DNA of 59,212 bases from Amniculibacterium aquaticum (GCF_003852705.1 NZ_REFA01000016.1:1-59212), one strand, 5' to 3'; shown: positions 35,089 through 44,154, numbered from the stretch's first letter. Translations and numbers: made by a program. Notes: generated from the letters alone by a model not told the origin.

Positions 35089-35147
35089 GACATTTTCATC
35101 TTAATAAATATTTCCTTAACTCAATAGTAAATTGTACGATTGGTAGA

Positions 35148-35176
35148 TTGTTATTTGTATAGTTTTAATATATTTG
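35148..35176 (+). promoter_or_regulatory. Promoter of hppD
   Basis: TTG at 35148-35150, an 18-bp spacer, then TATATTTG at 35169-35176. The 5' untranslated region would be about 32 bases. Confidence 0.6.
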
Positions 35177-35214
35177 TAAAAAATAATACAGAAACAATAA
35201 TCTAAAAAATAAAA

Positions 35215-36345
35215 ATGTCAACACTCACATTTGCAGAGAAAATCGCACAGGCAGAAAATTTTTTGCCCATTAACGGTACCGATTATATTGAGTTTTATGT
35301 AGGAAATGCTAAGCAATCCGCACATTATTATAAAACGGCTTTTGGTTTTCAATCCGTAGCCTACGCAGGACCAGAAACCGGAGTTAGAGACAGAGCGTCT
35401 TATGTTTTGCAACAAGGAAAGATCAGGTTGGTATTAACTTCCGGTCTTAACTCAGACTCTCCCATTTGCGAACACCAAAGAAAACACGGCGACGGTGTAA
35501 AAATCCTTGCTCTTTGGGTAGATGATGCCTACAAAGCGTTTGAAGAAACCACTAAAAGAGGTGGAAAACCATACATGGAGCCTAAAACCCTTACCGACGA
35601 ATTTGGAGAAGTTAGAATGTCAGGGGTTTACACTTACGGAGAAACCGTACACATGTTTATCGAAAGAAAAAATTATACGGGTGCTTTCATGCCGGGTTAT
35701 GAGAAATGGGAAAGCGACTACAACCCATCCGATGTTGGTCTTTTGTATGTAGATCATTGCGTAGGAAATGTAGATTGGGACAGAATGTTGCCGGTTGTGA
35801 AATGGTACGAAGATGTAATGGGATTTGTAAACATCCTTAGCTTTGATGACAAGCAGATCAACACAGAATACTCTGCTTTGATGTCCAAAGTAATGTCTAA
35901 CGGTAACGGTTATGCCAAATTCCCAATTAACGAACCTGCTGAAGGTAAGAAAAAATCTCAGGTAGAAGAATATTTGGATTTTTATGAAGGCGAAGGTGTA
36001 CAACACATTGCGGTGGCCACCAAAGACATCATCAAAACGGTTACAGAACTTAAAGCAAGAGGGGTCGAATTCCTTTCTGCACCACCAGAAGCGTATTACA
36101 ATATGGTGCCGGAAAGAGTAGGTCATATTGACGAAGATATTAAGAAATTGCAAGATTTAGGAATCCTAATTGATTGCGATGAAGAAGGTTATCTGCTACA
36201 AATCTTTACTAAACCCGTAGAAGACAGACCAACATTATTCTATGAAATTATCGAAAGACACGGAGCGCAAAGCTTTGGAGCAGGTAATTTCAAAGCTCTT
36301 TTCGAAGCCTTGGAAAAAGAACAAGAAAGAAGAGGGAACTTGTAA
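35215..36345 (+). CDS. hppD: 4-hydroxyphenylpyruvate dioxygenase
   Basis: A 376-residue VOC-fold iron oxygenase that turns 4-hydroxyphenylpyruvate into homogentisate in tyrosine catabolism. The two-domain fold is visible. The iron ligands are probably the histidines in YVDHCVGNV and GVQHIAVAT and the glutamate in FYEIIERHG, followed by the conserved C-terminal FGAGNFKALFEALE. Homogentisate dioxygenase is not in this window. It has its own promoter and a terminator. Confidence 0.93.
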   Translation: MSTLTFAEKIAQAENFLPINGTDYIEFYVGNAKQSAHYYKTAFGFQSVAYAGPETGVRDRASYVLQQGKIRLVLTSGLNSDSPICEHQRKHGDGVKILALWVDDAYKAFEETTKRGGKPYMEPKTLTDEFGEVRMSGVYTYGETVHMFIERKNYTGAFMPGYEKWESDYNPSDVGLLYVDHCVGNVDWDRMLPVVKWYEDVMGFVNILSFDDKQINTEYSALMSKVMSNGNGYAKFPINEPAEGKKKSQVEEYLDFYEGEGVQHIAVATKDIIKTVTELKARGVEFLSAPPEAYYNMVPERVGHIDEDIKKLQDLGILIDCDEEGYLLQIFTKPVEDRPTLFYEIIERHGAQSFGAGNFKALFEALEKEQERRGNL

Positions 36346-36371
36346 AATTGAATGAATTTTTTAACACTTTT

Positions 36372-36406
36372 GGACTGGTAAGTTTTGCTTATCAGTCCAT
36401 CTTTTA
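36372..36406 (+). terminator. Terminator after hppD
   Basis: GGACTGGTAA (36372-36381) pairs with TTATCAGTCC (36389-36398) with one G-U pair; the T-tract is short. Confidence 0.6.
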
Positions 36407-36419
36407 AAACACATAAAAA

Positions 36420-36884
36420 ATGAAAAAAATAATTTACACTCTTGTTTTTGGAGCCTCTGTCATGGGCTTCAAAGCTCAGTACGGAACGCTGAACGCTATT
36501 TTGGATAAATTAGAAACTCAAAAAGGCATTAACCAAAAAGTGGACAATGTTAATTTTGATGATAAAAAATTTATTCAGATCAAAGAATTTGATGATCATA
36601 CCGAGAGAATGTTCATCATCATCAAAGGAAAAAATGCCAATTTTGTAGAAGTTTTTGATGATAAATCCCGTGGCGATAGCTCATCCAATGTCTTTTCAGG
36701 GGATGTTGTGAAAACCGGAAAAAATGTAGTTTCGCTTCGTTTTGATAAGTTGGAAGGGAAAAAAATAGCCGTTCCCATCACCAAAGTGATGCTCTTGACC
36801 AAACAAGACGATATCCTGTACCTTTTAGACTCCAACAACAAGGATCGTTGGATAGACGAAACCGCTGTAAATAAAAAGAAATAA
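36420..36884 (+). CDS. Exported protein of unknown function
   Basis: A 154-residue protein with a signal peptide (MKKIIYTLVFGASVMGFKAQ, cleavage after 20). The mature part is soluble with alternating strands (FIIIKGKNANFVEVFDD, KNVVSLRFDKLEGKKIAVPI). No family is recognised. A small periplasmic role is likely. It lies between the hppD terminator and a bidirectional terminator, so it is probably its own unit, though I see no exact -7 box in the short gap. Confidence 0.65.
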   Translation: MKKIIYTLVFGASVMGFKAQYGTLNAILDKLETQKGINQKVDNVNFDDKKFIQIKEFDDHTERMFIIIKGKNANFVEVFDDKSRGDSSSNVFSGDVVKTGKNVVSLRFDKLEGKKIAVPITKVMLLTKQDDILYLLDSNNKDRWIDETAVNKKK

Positions 36885-36922
36885 AAAAATCCCGGATCAA
36901 CTTAGACGATCCGGGATTTTTA
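36884..36922. terminator. Strong bidirectional terminator
   Basis: ATCCCGGATC (36890-36899) pairs perfectly with GATCCGGGAT (36909-36918), flanked by an A-tract and a T-tract. It serves the plus-strand exported protein and the minus-strand alcohol dehydrogenase. Confidence 0.85.
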
Positions 36923-36926
36923 AATT

Positions 36927-38090
36927 TTAGTAACTCATTTTTACAATTTCCAAAACCTCATCGGGGCCGATGTTTTTCCTTTCGCCCAAGATCCAATTTC
37001 TTTCGGTAAACGATTGTTGAATTTTTTCAGCAGTTCCTTCATATTCTTCAACATAGCCCGATAATCGGGTAGGAATGCCCATTCCTTGGAAAAATTCTTC
37101 CATTTTTTTAATTCCAAATTCTGCTTTTTCTTTTGCATTTTCCCCAGAGATATTCCAAACTCTATCTGCGTACTGACAAAGTTTTCCTATTTTATTTTCC
37201 ATATTGAAACGATAATGCGACGGAGCAATTATTGCTAAAGTTCTGGCATGATCTATACCAAAGAGTGCTGTCAACTCGTGTCCCATCGAATGTACCGCCC
37301 AATCTGTAGGTACCCCTTTGCTGATCAAACCGTTGAGAGCCATGGTGCAACACCACATAAAATTGGCTGCAGCATCGTAATCAAATTCATCTGCCAAAAC
37401 TTTAGGAGCAACTTCTTGCAGGGTAATCATAATGCTCTCCATAATTCTTTCTTGTAATGTGGCAGCGGTTGGATAGGTCATGTATTGTTCCAAGACATGA
37501 GAGTAGGCATCGGCAATTCCGTTGGCAATTTGTTTTTTCGGAATGCTGCGAATGACTTCCGGATCCATAATAGAAAATTGAGGAAATAATCCTGGGCCAC
37601 CACTGGAAAGTTTTTCTTTGGTTTCTCTTCTGGAAATGACATAACCCGAATTCATTTCAGAACCTGTTGCGGGGAGTGTAAGCACCGTTGCGAAAGGCAA
37701 AGCATCGCCTTCAAAAAATCTAATTTTTTGGGTTAAAATATCCCAAGGTTCATCTCCATCGTATTTTGAAGCAGCCGCTAAAAATTTAGTTCCATCAATT
37801 ACAGAACCACCGCCAACTGCCAAAAGATAATCGATGTTTTTCTCCTGGATCACCTTCAGGGCATCCAATAAAACAGAATATTCTGGATTGGCAGGTATGC
37901 CTCCAAATTCGGACAAATCAAAGTCTGAAAGTGCCGATTTTACTTGGTCGTAGATGCCGTTGGATTTTATACTTCCACCGCCATAAAGCATTAATATTTT
38001 AGCATTTTGAGGGATCTCTTTGGATAGTTTATGGATTTCTCCTTTTCCAAAAATAATTTTGGTAGGATTTTTAAATTCAAAATTGAGCAT
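36927..38090 (-). CDS. Iron-containing alcohol dehydrogenase, YqhD-like
   Basis: A 387-residue group III alcohol dehydrogenase. The nucleotide-binding loop is AVGGGSVIDGTKF (near 92-104). Metal ligands are visible as Asp and His in GIADAYSHVLEQY, and two more histidines in AVHSMGHELTALFGIDHARTL. This resembles YqhD/butanol dehydrogenases, which reduce many aldehydes with NADPH and serve in aldehyde detoxification. The specific substrate is not known. It is transcribed alone. Confidence 0.9.
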   Translation of the reverse strand: MLNFEFKNPTKIIFGKGEIHKLSKEIPQNAKILMLYGGGSIKSNGIYDQVKSALSDFDLSEFGGIPANPEYSVLLDALKVIQEKNIDYLLAVGGGSVIDGTKFLAAASKYDGDEPWDILTQKIRFFEGDALPFATVLTLPATGSEMNSGYVISRRETKEKLSSGGPGLFPQFSIMDPEVIRSIPKKQIANGIADAYSHVLEQYMTYPTAATLQERIMESIMITLQEVAPKVLADEFDYDAAANFMWCCTMALNGLISKGVPTDWAVHSMGHELTALFGIDHARTLAIIAPSHYRFNMENKIGKLCQYADRVWNISGENAKEKAEFGIKKMEEFFQGMGIPTRLSGYVEEYEGTAEKIQQSFTERNWILGERKNIGPDEVLEIVKMSY

Positions 38091-38157
38091 ATCTATTTTT
38101 TAGAGGATAAATTTATGTTTTTATATTTCAATAAAAAACAATTTGTATTATTGATAA

Positions 38158-38187
38158 AAAAAATCACTTCCAACGAAGTGATTTTTT
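38158..38187. terminator. Terminator of the SPFH gene
   Basis: ATCACTTC (38163-38170), CAAC loop, GAAGTGAT (38175-38182), with A and T tracts on both sides. On the minus strand it ends the SPFH-protein message. Confidence 0.8.
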
Positions 38188-38192
38188 AGGTG

Positions 38193-38987
38193 TTAATCAA
38201 CTGATTTGAAGAAGGAAGGAGCGTTGCCGTAAATAGCGGTTTTGCCGTCCCATTTTTCAATAAATTGTTGTTGGATAAGTAAATTGTTAAGCGATTGTTT
38301 TCTTAGTTCGTTGGCTTTAGCCTCTGCTTCAGCTTGTACGATAAGTTTTTTAGCATTGGCCTCAGCAACTTTTAATTCGTTTTCCACTCGTTGTGCTTCT
38401 TGTATCGCTGCATTTTTTGCATTAATGGCTTTGGTAATGGCATCTGGATATTGTATTCCGGAGGTCAATTGCTCCATGGCAAAACCTTCTTTCTCCAAAA
38501 ATTTATTCATTTTATCTTGAACCCCGTTTTCAAAAGCTTCTCTACGACTGATGATGGAATCGGTTGTGTACTTGTTGAATTCAATTCTATATACATCTTT
38601 AATGTGGTTAACCAAAGTGTTTTGTAATACTTCGTCAATGTTTTTTCTGTACTTTTTAAATATTTTAGGCGATTGTCCATCTATAACTTTCAGAGACATG
38701 GTGGGATCTACAGTAAATACCGATCCGTCTTTGGCATTCACGGTAAAGGGTTGATAATTAATGGTCTGAACATAAGTTGGCACCTCGAAAACCTGTTCTG
38801 TAAGTGGGTTATACCAAACGCGACCTGTAACCAACGCTACATCTTGCACCCCTTTGTCGGATCCGTACATTTTTACCAAAAGACCTTCGTGTCCTGCATC
38901 AATTCTTTCGGTACAGGTGAGTACAATAATTAGCATTATAAAACTTAACGCTCCGCCAATAGCTAGGCTGATTTTGTTTTTATTCAT
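38193..38987 (-). CDS. SPFH/prohibitin-family membrane protein
   Basis: A 264-residue protein with one N-terminal transmembrane helix (about 8-26) and the SPFH/band-7 domain (about 30-190), ending in an Ala/Glu/Lys-rich coiled coil (VENELKVAEANAKKLIVQAEAEAKANELRKQ-type, here split by position). The N-terminal helix ends in VLTCTERID, so a lipoprotein is possible though the lipobox is poor. The usual partner NfeD is absent. A 64-residue membrane protein overlaps its start by 8 bp. The start is ATG at 38987; the longer frame to 39029 runs into the upstream gene. Confidence 0.85.
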   Translation of the reverse strand: MNKNKISLAIGGALSFIMLIIVLTCTERIDAGHEGLLVKMYGSDKGVQDVALVTGRVWYNPLTEQVFEVPTYVQTINYQPFTVNAKDGSVFTVDPTMSLKVIDGQSPKIFKKYRKNIDEVLQNTLVNHIKDVYRIEFNKYTTDSIISRREAFENGVQDKMNKFLEKEGFAMEQLTSGIQYPDAITKAINAKNAAIQEAQRVENELKVAEANAKKLIVQAEAEAKANELRKQSLNNLLIQQQFIEKWDGKTAIYGNAPSFFKSVD

Positions 38988-39174
38988 TTGTAAAATATAT
39001 TTTTTTGATGATGAAATATGTTGAAACAAAAAGTAAACTCAGTGAAACAACACCCAGAATAACAGAATTGTTATCGGCTTCGGATAACCACCCGAAAATA
39101 ATCTGAAGTGCATATAGAAATAAGGCCAATAAAATGGGTACCAATGCAATTTTGAATATAGAATTTGCGCTCAT
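38980..39174 (-). CDS. Small two-helix membrane protein coupled to the SPFH gene
   Basis: A 64-residue protein with two transmembrane segments (about 5-27 and 35-57) and a short positive C-terminus. No family recognised. Its stop codon lies 8 bp past the SPFH start codon, so translation is probably coupled and the two proteins may interact. ATG at 39174 (MSANSIFKIALV) is preferred over the upstream frame start at 39216. Confidence 0.65.
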   Translation of the reverse strand: MSANSIFKIALVPILLALFLYALQIIFGWLSEADNNSVILGVVSLSLLFVSTYFIIKKIYFTNE

Positions 39175-39204
39175 TATCTTTGTGTTCGATTTGTACAACG
39201 GTGC

Positions 39205-39232
39205 TAAAATAACCATTAATAGATGGTTTTCA
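39205..39232 (-). terminator. Weak terminator of the subtilase gene
   Basis: On the minus strand AACCAT (39228-39223) and ATGGTT (39216-39211) form a 6-bp stem followed by ATTTTA. It lies just after the subtilase stop and probably overlaps the promoter of the 64-residue gene. Confidence 0.4.
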
Positions 39233-39239
39233 AAATAAT

Positions 39240-40838
39240 TTAATTTTTTTTGATGAACTTCTTAATGGTAAAGTCTTGGTTTATGAAAATTTTTAAATAA
39301 TAGATGCCATTGTCTAAAGAATGTATATTTATAGACTTTTCATTTTCATTTTTCAATATTAATCTTCCAAGCTGATCGTAGATTTCTACCTTATCGGGAG
39401 TTAAATCACTGTTGATGTTTACCGTTTCATGGGCCGGATTTGGATAGACGGTAACTGGAGTTTTTACTGAAAATTCTTCGGCACTCAAGGTGTTCAGTAA
39501 CAATCCGAAATTCAAGATACCATATCCAATTTGGTTGGTATAATTTGGAAATAACGAAGCGGTTTCTCTCAATTTTGTTCTCATAAGATCACGGTTCATA
39601 TTGGGGAATGCTTGTATTAGACAAGCCACTCCACCAGCTGCAACCGGTGTTGCAAGAGAGGTTCCGCTGGATGTGGTTGCACCCGTTCCGTTTACAGAAG
39701 CCGTAGCTGTACCTCTGGCACTGGCATCCGGTTTTACAATTCCTAAAGAATTGGGACCAAATGATGAAAAATTAGAGGAAACTCCCAAGTTATCCACAGC
39801 ACCAATGGTGAAAACCTTTGCATTGTCCGCCGGTGTCATGATGTAATGCCAGCTTTGCTGACCGGCATTTCCTGCAGCTGCCAATACAAAAATTCCTTTT
39901 TCTGTAGCAATTTGTGCACCTCTGGCAATAAAAGAAGTAGTACCGTTCATGTCACTGTATTGCAAATTGTATCTCGGGTCGTCAAAAACATTGTAGCCCA
40001 AAGAAGTGGTGATGATGTCCACACCTTTTCTATCGGCTTCTTCCGCGGCTTCTATCCAATAGAGTTGTTCTTCTGGGATTTCTTGGTTATAACTTTCGGT
40101 TGCGTACAGATAAAAATCGGCATCTGGAGCAGACCCTACAAAAGTTCCGTCGATATAACCGCCTATGGCTCCTAAAACCACAGTGCCGTGTGCATAGAGG
40201 TTGGTATTGTAAATGTCAGTATTTTTCGAAATAAAATTGTAGCCGCCTTTTATTTTGTTGTTGGTCCACAATCTGGAAAACGGTGTCCCGCTATCAACTT
40301 GCGGAAAACCGGTGTCTATAACAGCAATTGTGGTTCCGTTGCCTGTGTATCCGGACAAATGCAGGTTTCTAAGATTAATTTGGTCAATCTGTGCTAAGCC
40401 ATTCCCATAATTAAAATTGATTAATGAGGCTTTGTTGGTATTTTCCCATTTGTTGAATGTGGAATTTTTAGTTGAAGGATTCGTATTTTTTGCAAAACTT
40501 TCCACCGATTGTACAAAAGTTTGGCTTTGTAATACAACCTTTTCTGCTGCTGTAGCGTTTACGGCAACTCCATTTAACCATTTAGAATAATCGGTAACGG
40601 TAAATCCTAAATTCTGAATATTCTGAATATAAGAAGGCTCAATAGGAGCATCTTGATCGTTTAGCGAAATGCCTAGAGCCAATCGACGGTTTAGGGACTT
40701 TTGTGTAAGTTCGGACAAAGGATTGGCGTAGAATGCGGCTTTATTGGGTTTATCTTTAAAAAAAACAAAGACCAACTCTGTCTGTGCCGACATTTCAAAA
40801 CTTATGGTTGCAAATAGAAGAAGTATGGTTTTTTTCAT
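39240..40838 (-). CDS. Secreted S8 subtilisin-like peptidase with T9SS tail
   Basis: A 532-residue secreted protease. Residues 1-19 form a signal peptide (SAQ). A propeptide-like region runs to about 145. The catalytic triad is Asp175 (AVIDTGFP), His217 (YAHGTVVLG) and Ser394 (SGTSLATPVA), with Asn324 in AAGNAG as oxyanion residue. The C-terminal 75 residues are a type IX secretion sorting domain (VTVYPNPAHETVNI ... GIYYLKIF). It is probably surface-bound or released. The preceding small basic exported protein ends 3 bp before its start, so they form an operon. Confidence 0.93.
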   Translation of the reverse strand: MKKTILLLFATISFEMSAQTELVFVFFKDKPNKAAFYANPLSELTQKSLNRRLALGISLNDQDAPIEPSYIQNIQNLGFTVTDYSKWLNGVAVNATAAEKVVLQSQTFVQSVESFAKNTNPSTKNSTFNKWENTNKASLINFNYGNGLAQIDQINLRNLHLSGYTGNGTTIAVIDTGFPQVDSGTPFSRLWTNNKIKGGYNFISKNTDIYNTNLYAHGTVVLGAIGGYIDGTFVGSAPDADFYLYATESYNQEIPEEQLYWIEAAEEADRKGVDIITTSLGYNVFDDPRYNLQYSDMNGTTSFIARGAQIATEKGIFVLAAAGNAGQQSWHYIMTPADNAKVFTIGAVDNLGVSSNFSSFGPNSLGIVKPDASARGTATASVNGTGATTSSGTSLATPVAAGGVACLIQAFPNMNRDLMRTKLRETASLFPNYTNQIGYGILNFGLLLNTLSAEEFSVKTPVTVYPNPAHETVNINSDLTPDKVEIYDQLGRLILKNENEKSINIHSLDNGIYYLKIFINQDFTIKKFIKKN

Positions 40839-40841
40839 TTT

Positions 40842-41297
40842 TTAGTGGATATAGGTTTTATTTCCGTTTTTGTTGATGTAGTATCGTCCACCATTTGGGC
40901 CGGTGTAGATGGTACGGTTCTTATATTTTTTGTTTGTACTATTTTTTGAAACGGATGTTTTTTGTGACGATTTTTTTCCAAATAGCCAAGACCAAAAGGA
41001 CGACTCTGATTTTTTTGGACTGTCTTTTTTTTCAATTCTTTCGATAATGCTCGGTTCGTTGTTTGTTTTCGGCCCCAAGTCTTTATCTTTCTTATCTGCC
41101 AATTCTGCTTTTATGGGCTTGGTTGCGTAGGTTCTTTCGGGTTTTATATTTTGGTTGGTAGTACCCGTATTCAACTCTTCTTTTTTTGTATAAGTTCTTT
41201 TGTGAACGACCTTGGTATCGGTGTTTTGAGTGTAGAAATGCGTATATCCGAAAAATAGAAATACAAGACTTAGGGTTGTGGTTATTTTCATTTTCAA
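40842..41297 (-). CDS. Small basic exported protein with PBCV-adaptor-like tail
   Basis: A 151-residue protein with a signal peptide (about 1-23, ending YTQ), then a Lys/Thr/Ser-rich low-complexity stretch. Its last 23 residues resemble the PBCV-specific basic adaptor motif (PF08789): TGPNGGRYYINKNGNKTYI. That motif is known from chlorella viruses and from many bacterial exported proteins; its function is not known. It lies 3 bp upstream of the subtilase. A WSWLFGKK segment around residue 100 is unexplained. The -7 box is TATTTTTG at 41324-41331 (minus). Confidence 0.7.
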   Translation of the reverse strand: MKMKITTTLSLVFLFFGYTHFYTQNTDTKVVHKRTYTKKEELNTGTTNQNIKPERTYATKPIKAELADKKDKDLGPKTNNEPSIIERIEKKDSPKKSESSFWSWLFGKKSSQKTSVSKNSTNKKYKNRTIYTGPNGGRYYINKNGNKTYIH

Positions 41298-41323
41298 ATG
41301 TTGTGTTTTGTATATATTTAATT

Positions 41324-41331
41324 CAAAAATA
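41324..41331 (-). promoter_or_regulatory. -7 promoter box of the basic protein/subtilase operon
   Basis: TATTTTTG on the minus strand, 26 bases before the ATG at 41297. Confidence 0.6.
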
Positions 41332-41537
41332 ACAATACTTTTTCAATTGAATTCAATTTATGATAAAGTTGTATTTAAAATTTGTTTTGAATGAACCCAA
41401 GATCCCTTGAATAAATTTTTCATACTGAAAATAGGCGAATTAAATACGATATGGAAAAAATATTAAAGTTTATTTAGTAATATAAGTTAAAGTTTTTAAA
41501 TTTTTTTTACTTTCGTGAATTGTAAAAATATATTTAT

Positions 41538-43082
41538 ATGTCGAATATTTGGATTAAAAAACCCATGGAAGCTTATGAAGCAGACATCAAAAAAAGTCAG
41601 CTGAAAAGGGTATTGGGTAAATGGAGTTTAACAGCCATTGGGATTGGTGCCATTATCGGTGGCGGTATTTTTGTACTTACCGGAACCGGAGCTTATTATA
41701 ACGCAGGACCTGCATTGGCGCTATCTTTTGTAATAGCCGGAATAGCTTGTGTTTTTGCAGCTTTGTGTTATGCCGAGTTTGCCTCAATTCTCCCCGTAGA
41801 AGGTTCTGCTTACGCCTATGCTTACGGAACTGTAGGAGAAATTTTTGCGTGGGTTATCGGTTGGGGGCTTATTCTGGAATACGCCATGGGATCGATGACG
41901 GTAGCTGTTTCTTGGTCCGGATATTTTGGTAAGTTACTTAAAATGTTTGGCCTGCATCTTCCGGATTGGCTGACGACAGATCCACAAACTTACGCTGCGG
42001 CAGGTAACTCAGGATTTGCCATGAATTTACCCGCATTATTAATCGTTTTGTTTGTCATCGGTATTTTGCTGAATGGAACTAAAGGAGCTGCAAAAGCCAA
42101 TAATTTTATAGTAATGCTTAAGGTTTCTGCAATTATTTTTGTAATTATTGCGGGAGCATTTTTTATCAATATGGACAATTGGGTACCGTTCATCCCTGAG
42201 CCAACAACCATTACAGAAAATGGTGTTTCGCATTCAGCATACGGGATTGGAGGAGTCATTGCCGGTGCTTCGGCCATATTTTTTGCTTATGTTGGTTTCG
42301 ATGCCGTTTCTACACAAGCCGGAGAAGCCATCAATCCGAAAAAAGATGTACCTTTTGCCATCATCGCTTCATTATTAATCTGTACAGTACTTTATATCTT
42401 GGTGTCTTTAGTATTAACCGGGATGATGCATTATTCAGATTTCAATCCATTAGGAAAATATCCGGATGCCATAAAAGCTCCTGTAGCCTATGCCTTTGAT
42501 ATTGCAGGTCAACAATGGGCAGGTTATATCATTACCATTGCTGCAACTGTTGGTCTGATCTCAGTTTTGATGGTACTGATCATGGGACAATCCAGAATAT
42601 TCTTAGGTATGTCTAAAGATGGTCTTATTCCTTCGACTTTCTCAAAAGTGAATCCATTGTCAGGAGTTCCTAGAAAAAATCTAATTATTGTAGGGATTGT
42701 TATTGCAGTGGTGGCTTCTTTAACGCCCATTAACGATTTGGCACACATGACCAGTTTCGGAACTTTGTTTGCCTTTACCATGGTTTGTGTTGCCGTTTGG
42801 ATCCTAAGAGTGAAAGAACCGAATTTGCAAAGAAACTTTAAAGTACCTGCTTTACCAGTTATTGCTGTATGTGGGATACTGATCAATATTTACCTTATTT
42901 TTAACCTGAGTTTAGAAGCTAAAACATACTCAGCAATTTGGATGGTTTTGGGATTGATTATCTATTTTATGTACAGTAAGAAAAACTCTAAATTACAAAA
43001 ATCAGGTGGTTTTGGAGAGACTTTTAAAGCAGAACAAGAACCCTTAGAAGAATACGATATCGATCTTGACAATAAAGATTAA
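41538..43082 (+). CDS. APC-family amino acid permease
   Basis: A 514-residue transporter with about 12-13 transmembrane segments. The family signatures include GIGAIIGGGIFVLTG (first helix break), YAEFASILPVEGSAYAYAY, and FFAYVGFDAVSTQAGEAINPKKDVPFAI. It matches cationic-amino-acid-type permeases (CAT/YfnA). The substrate is not readable. It ends at a hairpin terminator at 43093, beyond which the next gene has its own promoter. Confidence 0.9.
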   Translation: MSNIWIKKPMEAYEADIKKSQLKRVLGKWSLTAIGIGAIIGGGIFVLTGTGAYYNAGPALALSFVIAGIACVFAALCYAEFASILPVEGSAYAYAYGTVGEIFAWVIGWGLILEYAMGSMTVAVSWSGYFGKLLKMFGLHLPDWLTTDPQTYAAAGNSGFAMNLPALLIVLFVIGILLNGTKGAAKANNFIVMLKVSAIIFVIIAGAFFINMDNWVPFIPEPTTITENGVSHSAYGIGGVIAGASAIFFAYVGFDAVSTQAGEAINPKKDVPFAIIASLLICTVLYILVSLVLTGMMHYSDFNPLGKYPDAIKAPVAYAFDIAGQQWAGYIITIAATVGLISVLMVLIMGQSRIFLGMSKDGLIPSTFSKVNPLSGVPRKNLIIVGIVIAVVASLTPINDLAHMTSFGTLFAFTMVCVAVWILRVKEPNLQRNFKVPALPVIAVCGILINIYLIFNLSLEAKTYSAIWMVLGLIIYFMYSKKNSKLQKSGGFGETFKAEQEPLEEYDIDLDNKD

Positions 43083-43092
43083 AAATAAACCC

Positions 43093-43130
43093 AAATCCGC
43101 TACAGCAATGAAGCGGATTTTTTATTTTTG
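43093..43130 (+). promoter_or_regulatory. Terminator merged with the next promoter
   Basis: AAATCCGCT (43093-43101) pairs perfectly with AGCGGATTT (43112-43120), ending the permease message in a T-tract. The T-tract continues into TATTTTTG (43123-43130), an exact -7 box only four bases before the ATG at 43135. Confidence 0.65.
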
Positions 43131-43134
43131 TGTT

Positions 43135-44154
43135 ATGAAGAATTTTATACTTGCTTTTTTAGTAGCGAATGGGATTGCTATCCAAGCTCAAAAATTGAGT
43201 TTCTCACCTTTGCTGAATGAAAAGATCAGCATTAGAGCGATAACCTTAGATCAGGATAAAATTTGGTATTCCGGTACCGATTCCAAAATTGGATTTGTTT
43301 CTCTAAAAGATTCAACACAAAATAAACAAGTGTTGGTTTCGGACAAAAAGTTGCAATTTCGAACCATCGCTGCAGATAAAAAATCTGTTTTTGCCATCAA
43401 CATAGAAAGTCCAGCGTATTTTTTTAAAATTAACAAAAACGATTTGTCTTACACTATCGTTCATACAGATTCAGATAATAAAGCGTTCTATGATGCATTG
43501 TATTACGATGATAGTGATTTTTATGTTTTTAGTGATCCGGAACCAAATAAAAAACTTAAATGGGGGTATTTTAATAATGATAAGGAAATAAAAATTAATT
43601 ATTTCACAAAAACGATCATTTTAAATGAAGGTGAAGCAGCATTTGCAGCCAGCAATTCCAATATTGCATCATCCAAAGATTATGTATGGCTGGTTACGGG
43701 AGGCATGTCTTCTAAAATATACAGATACAGTAAATTTACTAGAATTGTAAAAGCAATAGAAACTCCATTTGTACACGGAAAAGCCTCGCAAGGGATGTAT
43801 TCTATTGATTTTTATAATAATAATTTTGGTATTGCTGTAGGTGGAGATTATACCGATCAAAAGGCCAATATCAACAACATTGCAACCACAAATGATGGTG
43901 GGGAAACATGGCAAATTCAAGCATCTGGAAATAATGCCGGGTATATGACCTGTGTAAAAATTCGTCCAAAATCAAAAGGTAAAGAGATGATTGCTATTGG
44001 AGATCAACACATTTCATATTCTAAAGATTTTGGTAAAACCTGGATGAAGATTTCCGATGAAAAAAATCTTTATACTTGCCTTTGGGTAGATCGAGATCGT
44101 TTGGTGTTTGCAGGTAAAGATAGGATTTTGAAAGCCCATTTTACCGAACAATAG
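43135..44154 (+). CDS. Exported BNR/Ycf48-like beta-propeller protein
   Basis: A 339-residue protein with a signal peptide (MKNFILAFLVANGIAIQAQ). The mature part has propeller blades with the BNR/Asp-box motif: TTNDGGETWQIQ and SYSKDFGKTWMKIS near 245 and 300. Such folds occur in sialidases and in Ycf48-like assembly factors; no catalytic residue points to an enzyme. The frame extends upstream to 43066, overlapping the permease, but the promoter at 43123 and the signal peptide fix the start at 43135. The message may be leaderless. Confidence 0.78.
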   Translation: MKNFILAFLVANGIAIQAQKLSFSPLLNEKISIRAITLDQDKIWYSGTDSKIGFVSLKDSTQNKQVLVSDKKLQFRTIAADKKSVFAINIESPAYFFKINKNDLSYTIVHTDSDNKAFYDALYYDDSDFYVFSDPEPNKKLKWGYFNNDKEIKINYFTKTIILNEGEAAFAASNSNIASSKDYVWLVTGGMSSKIYRYSKFTRIVKAIETPFVHGKASQGMYSIDFYNNNFGIAVGGDYTDQKANINNIATTNDGGETWQIQASGNNAGYMTCVKIRPKSKGKEMIAIGDQHISYSKDFGKTWMKISDEKNLYTCLWVDRDRLVFAGKDRILKAHFTEQ

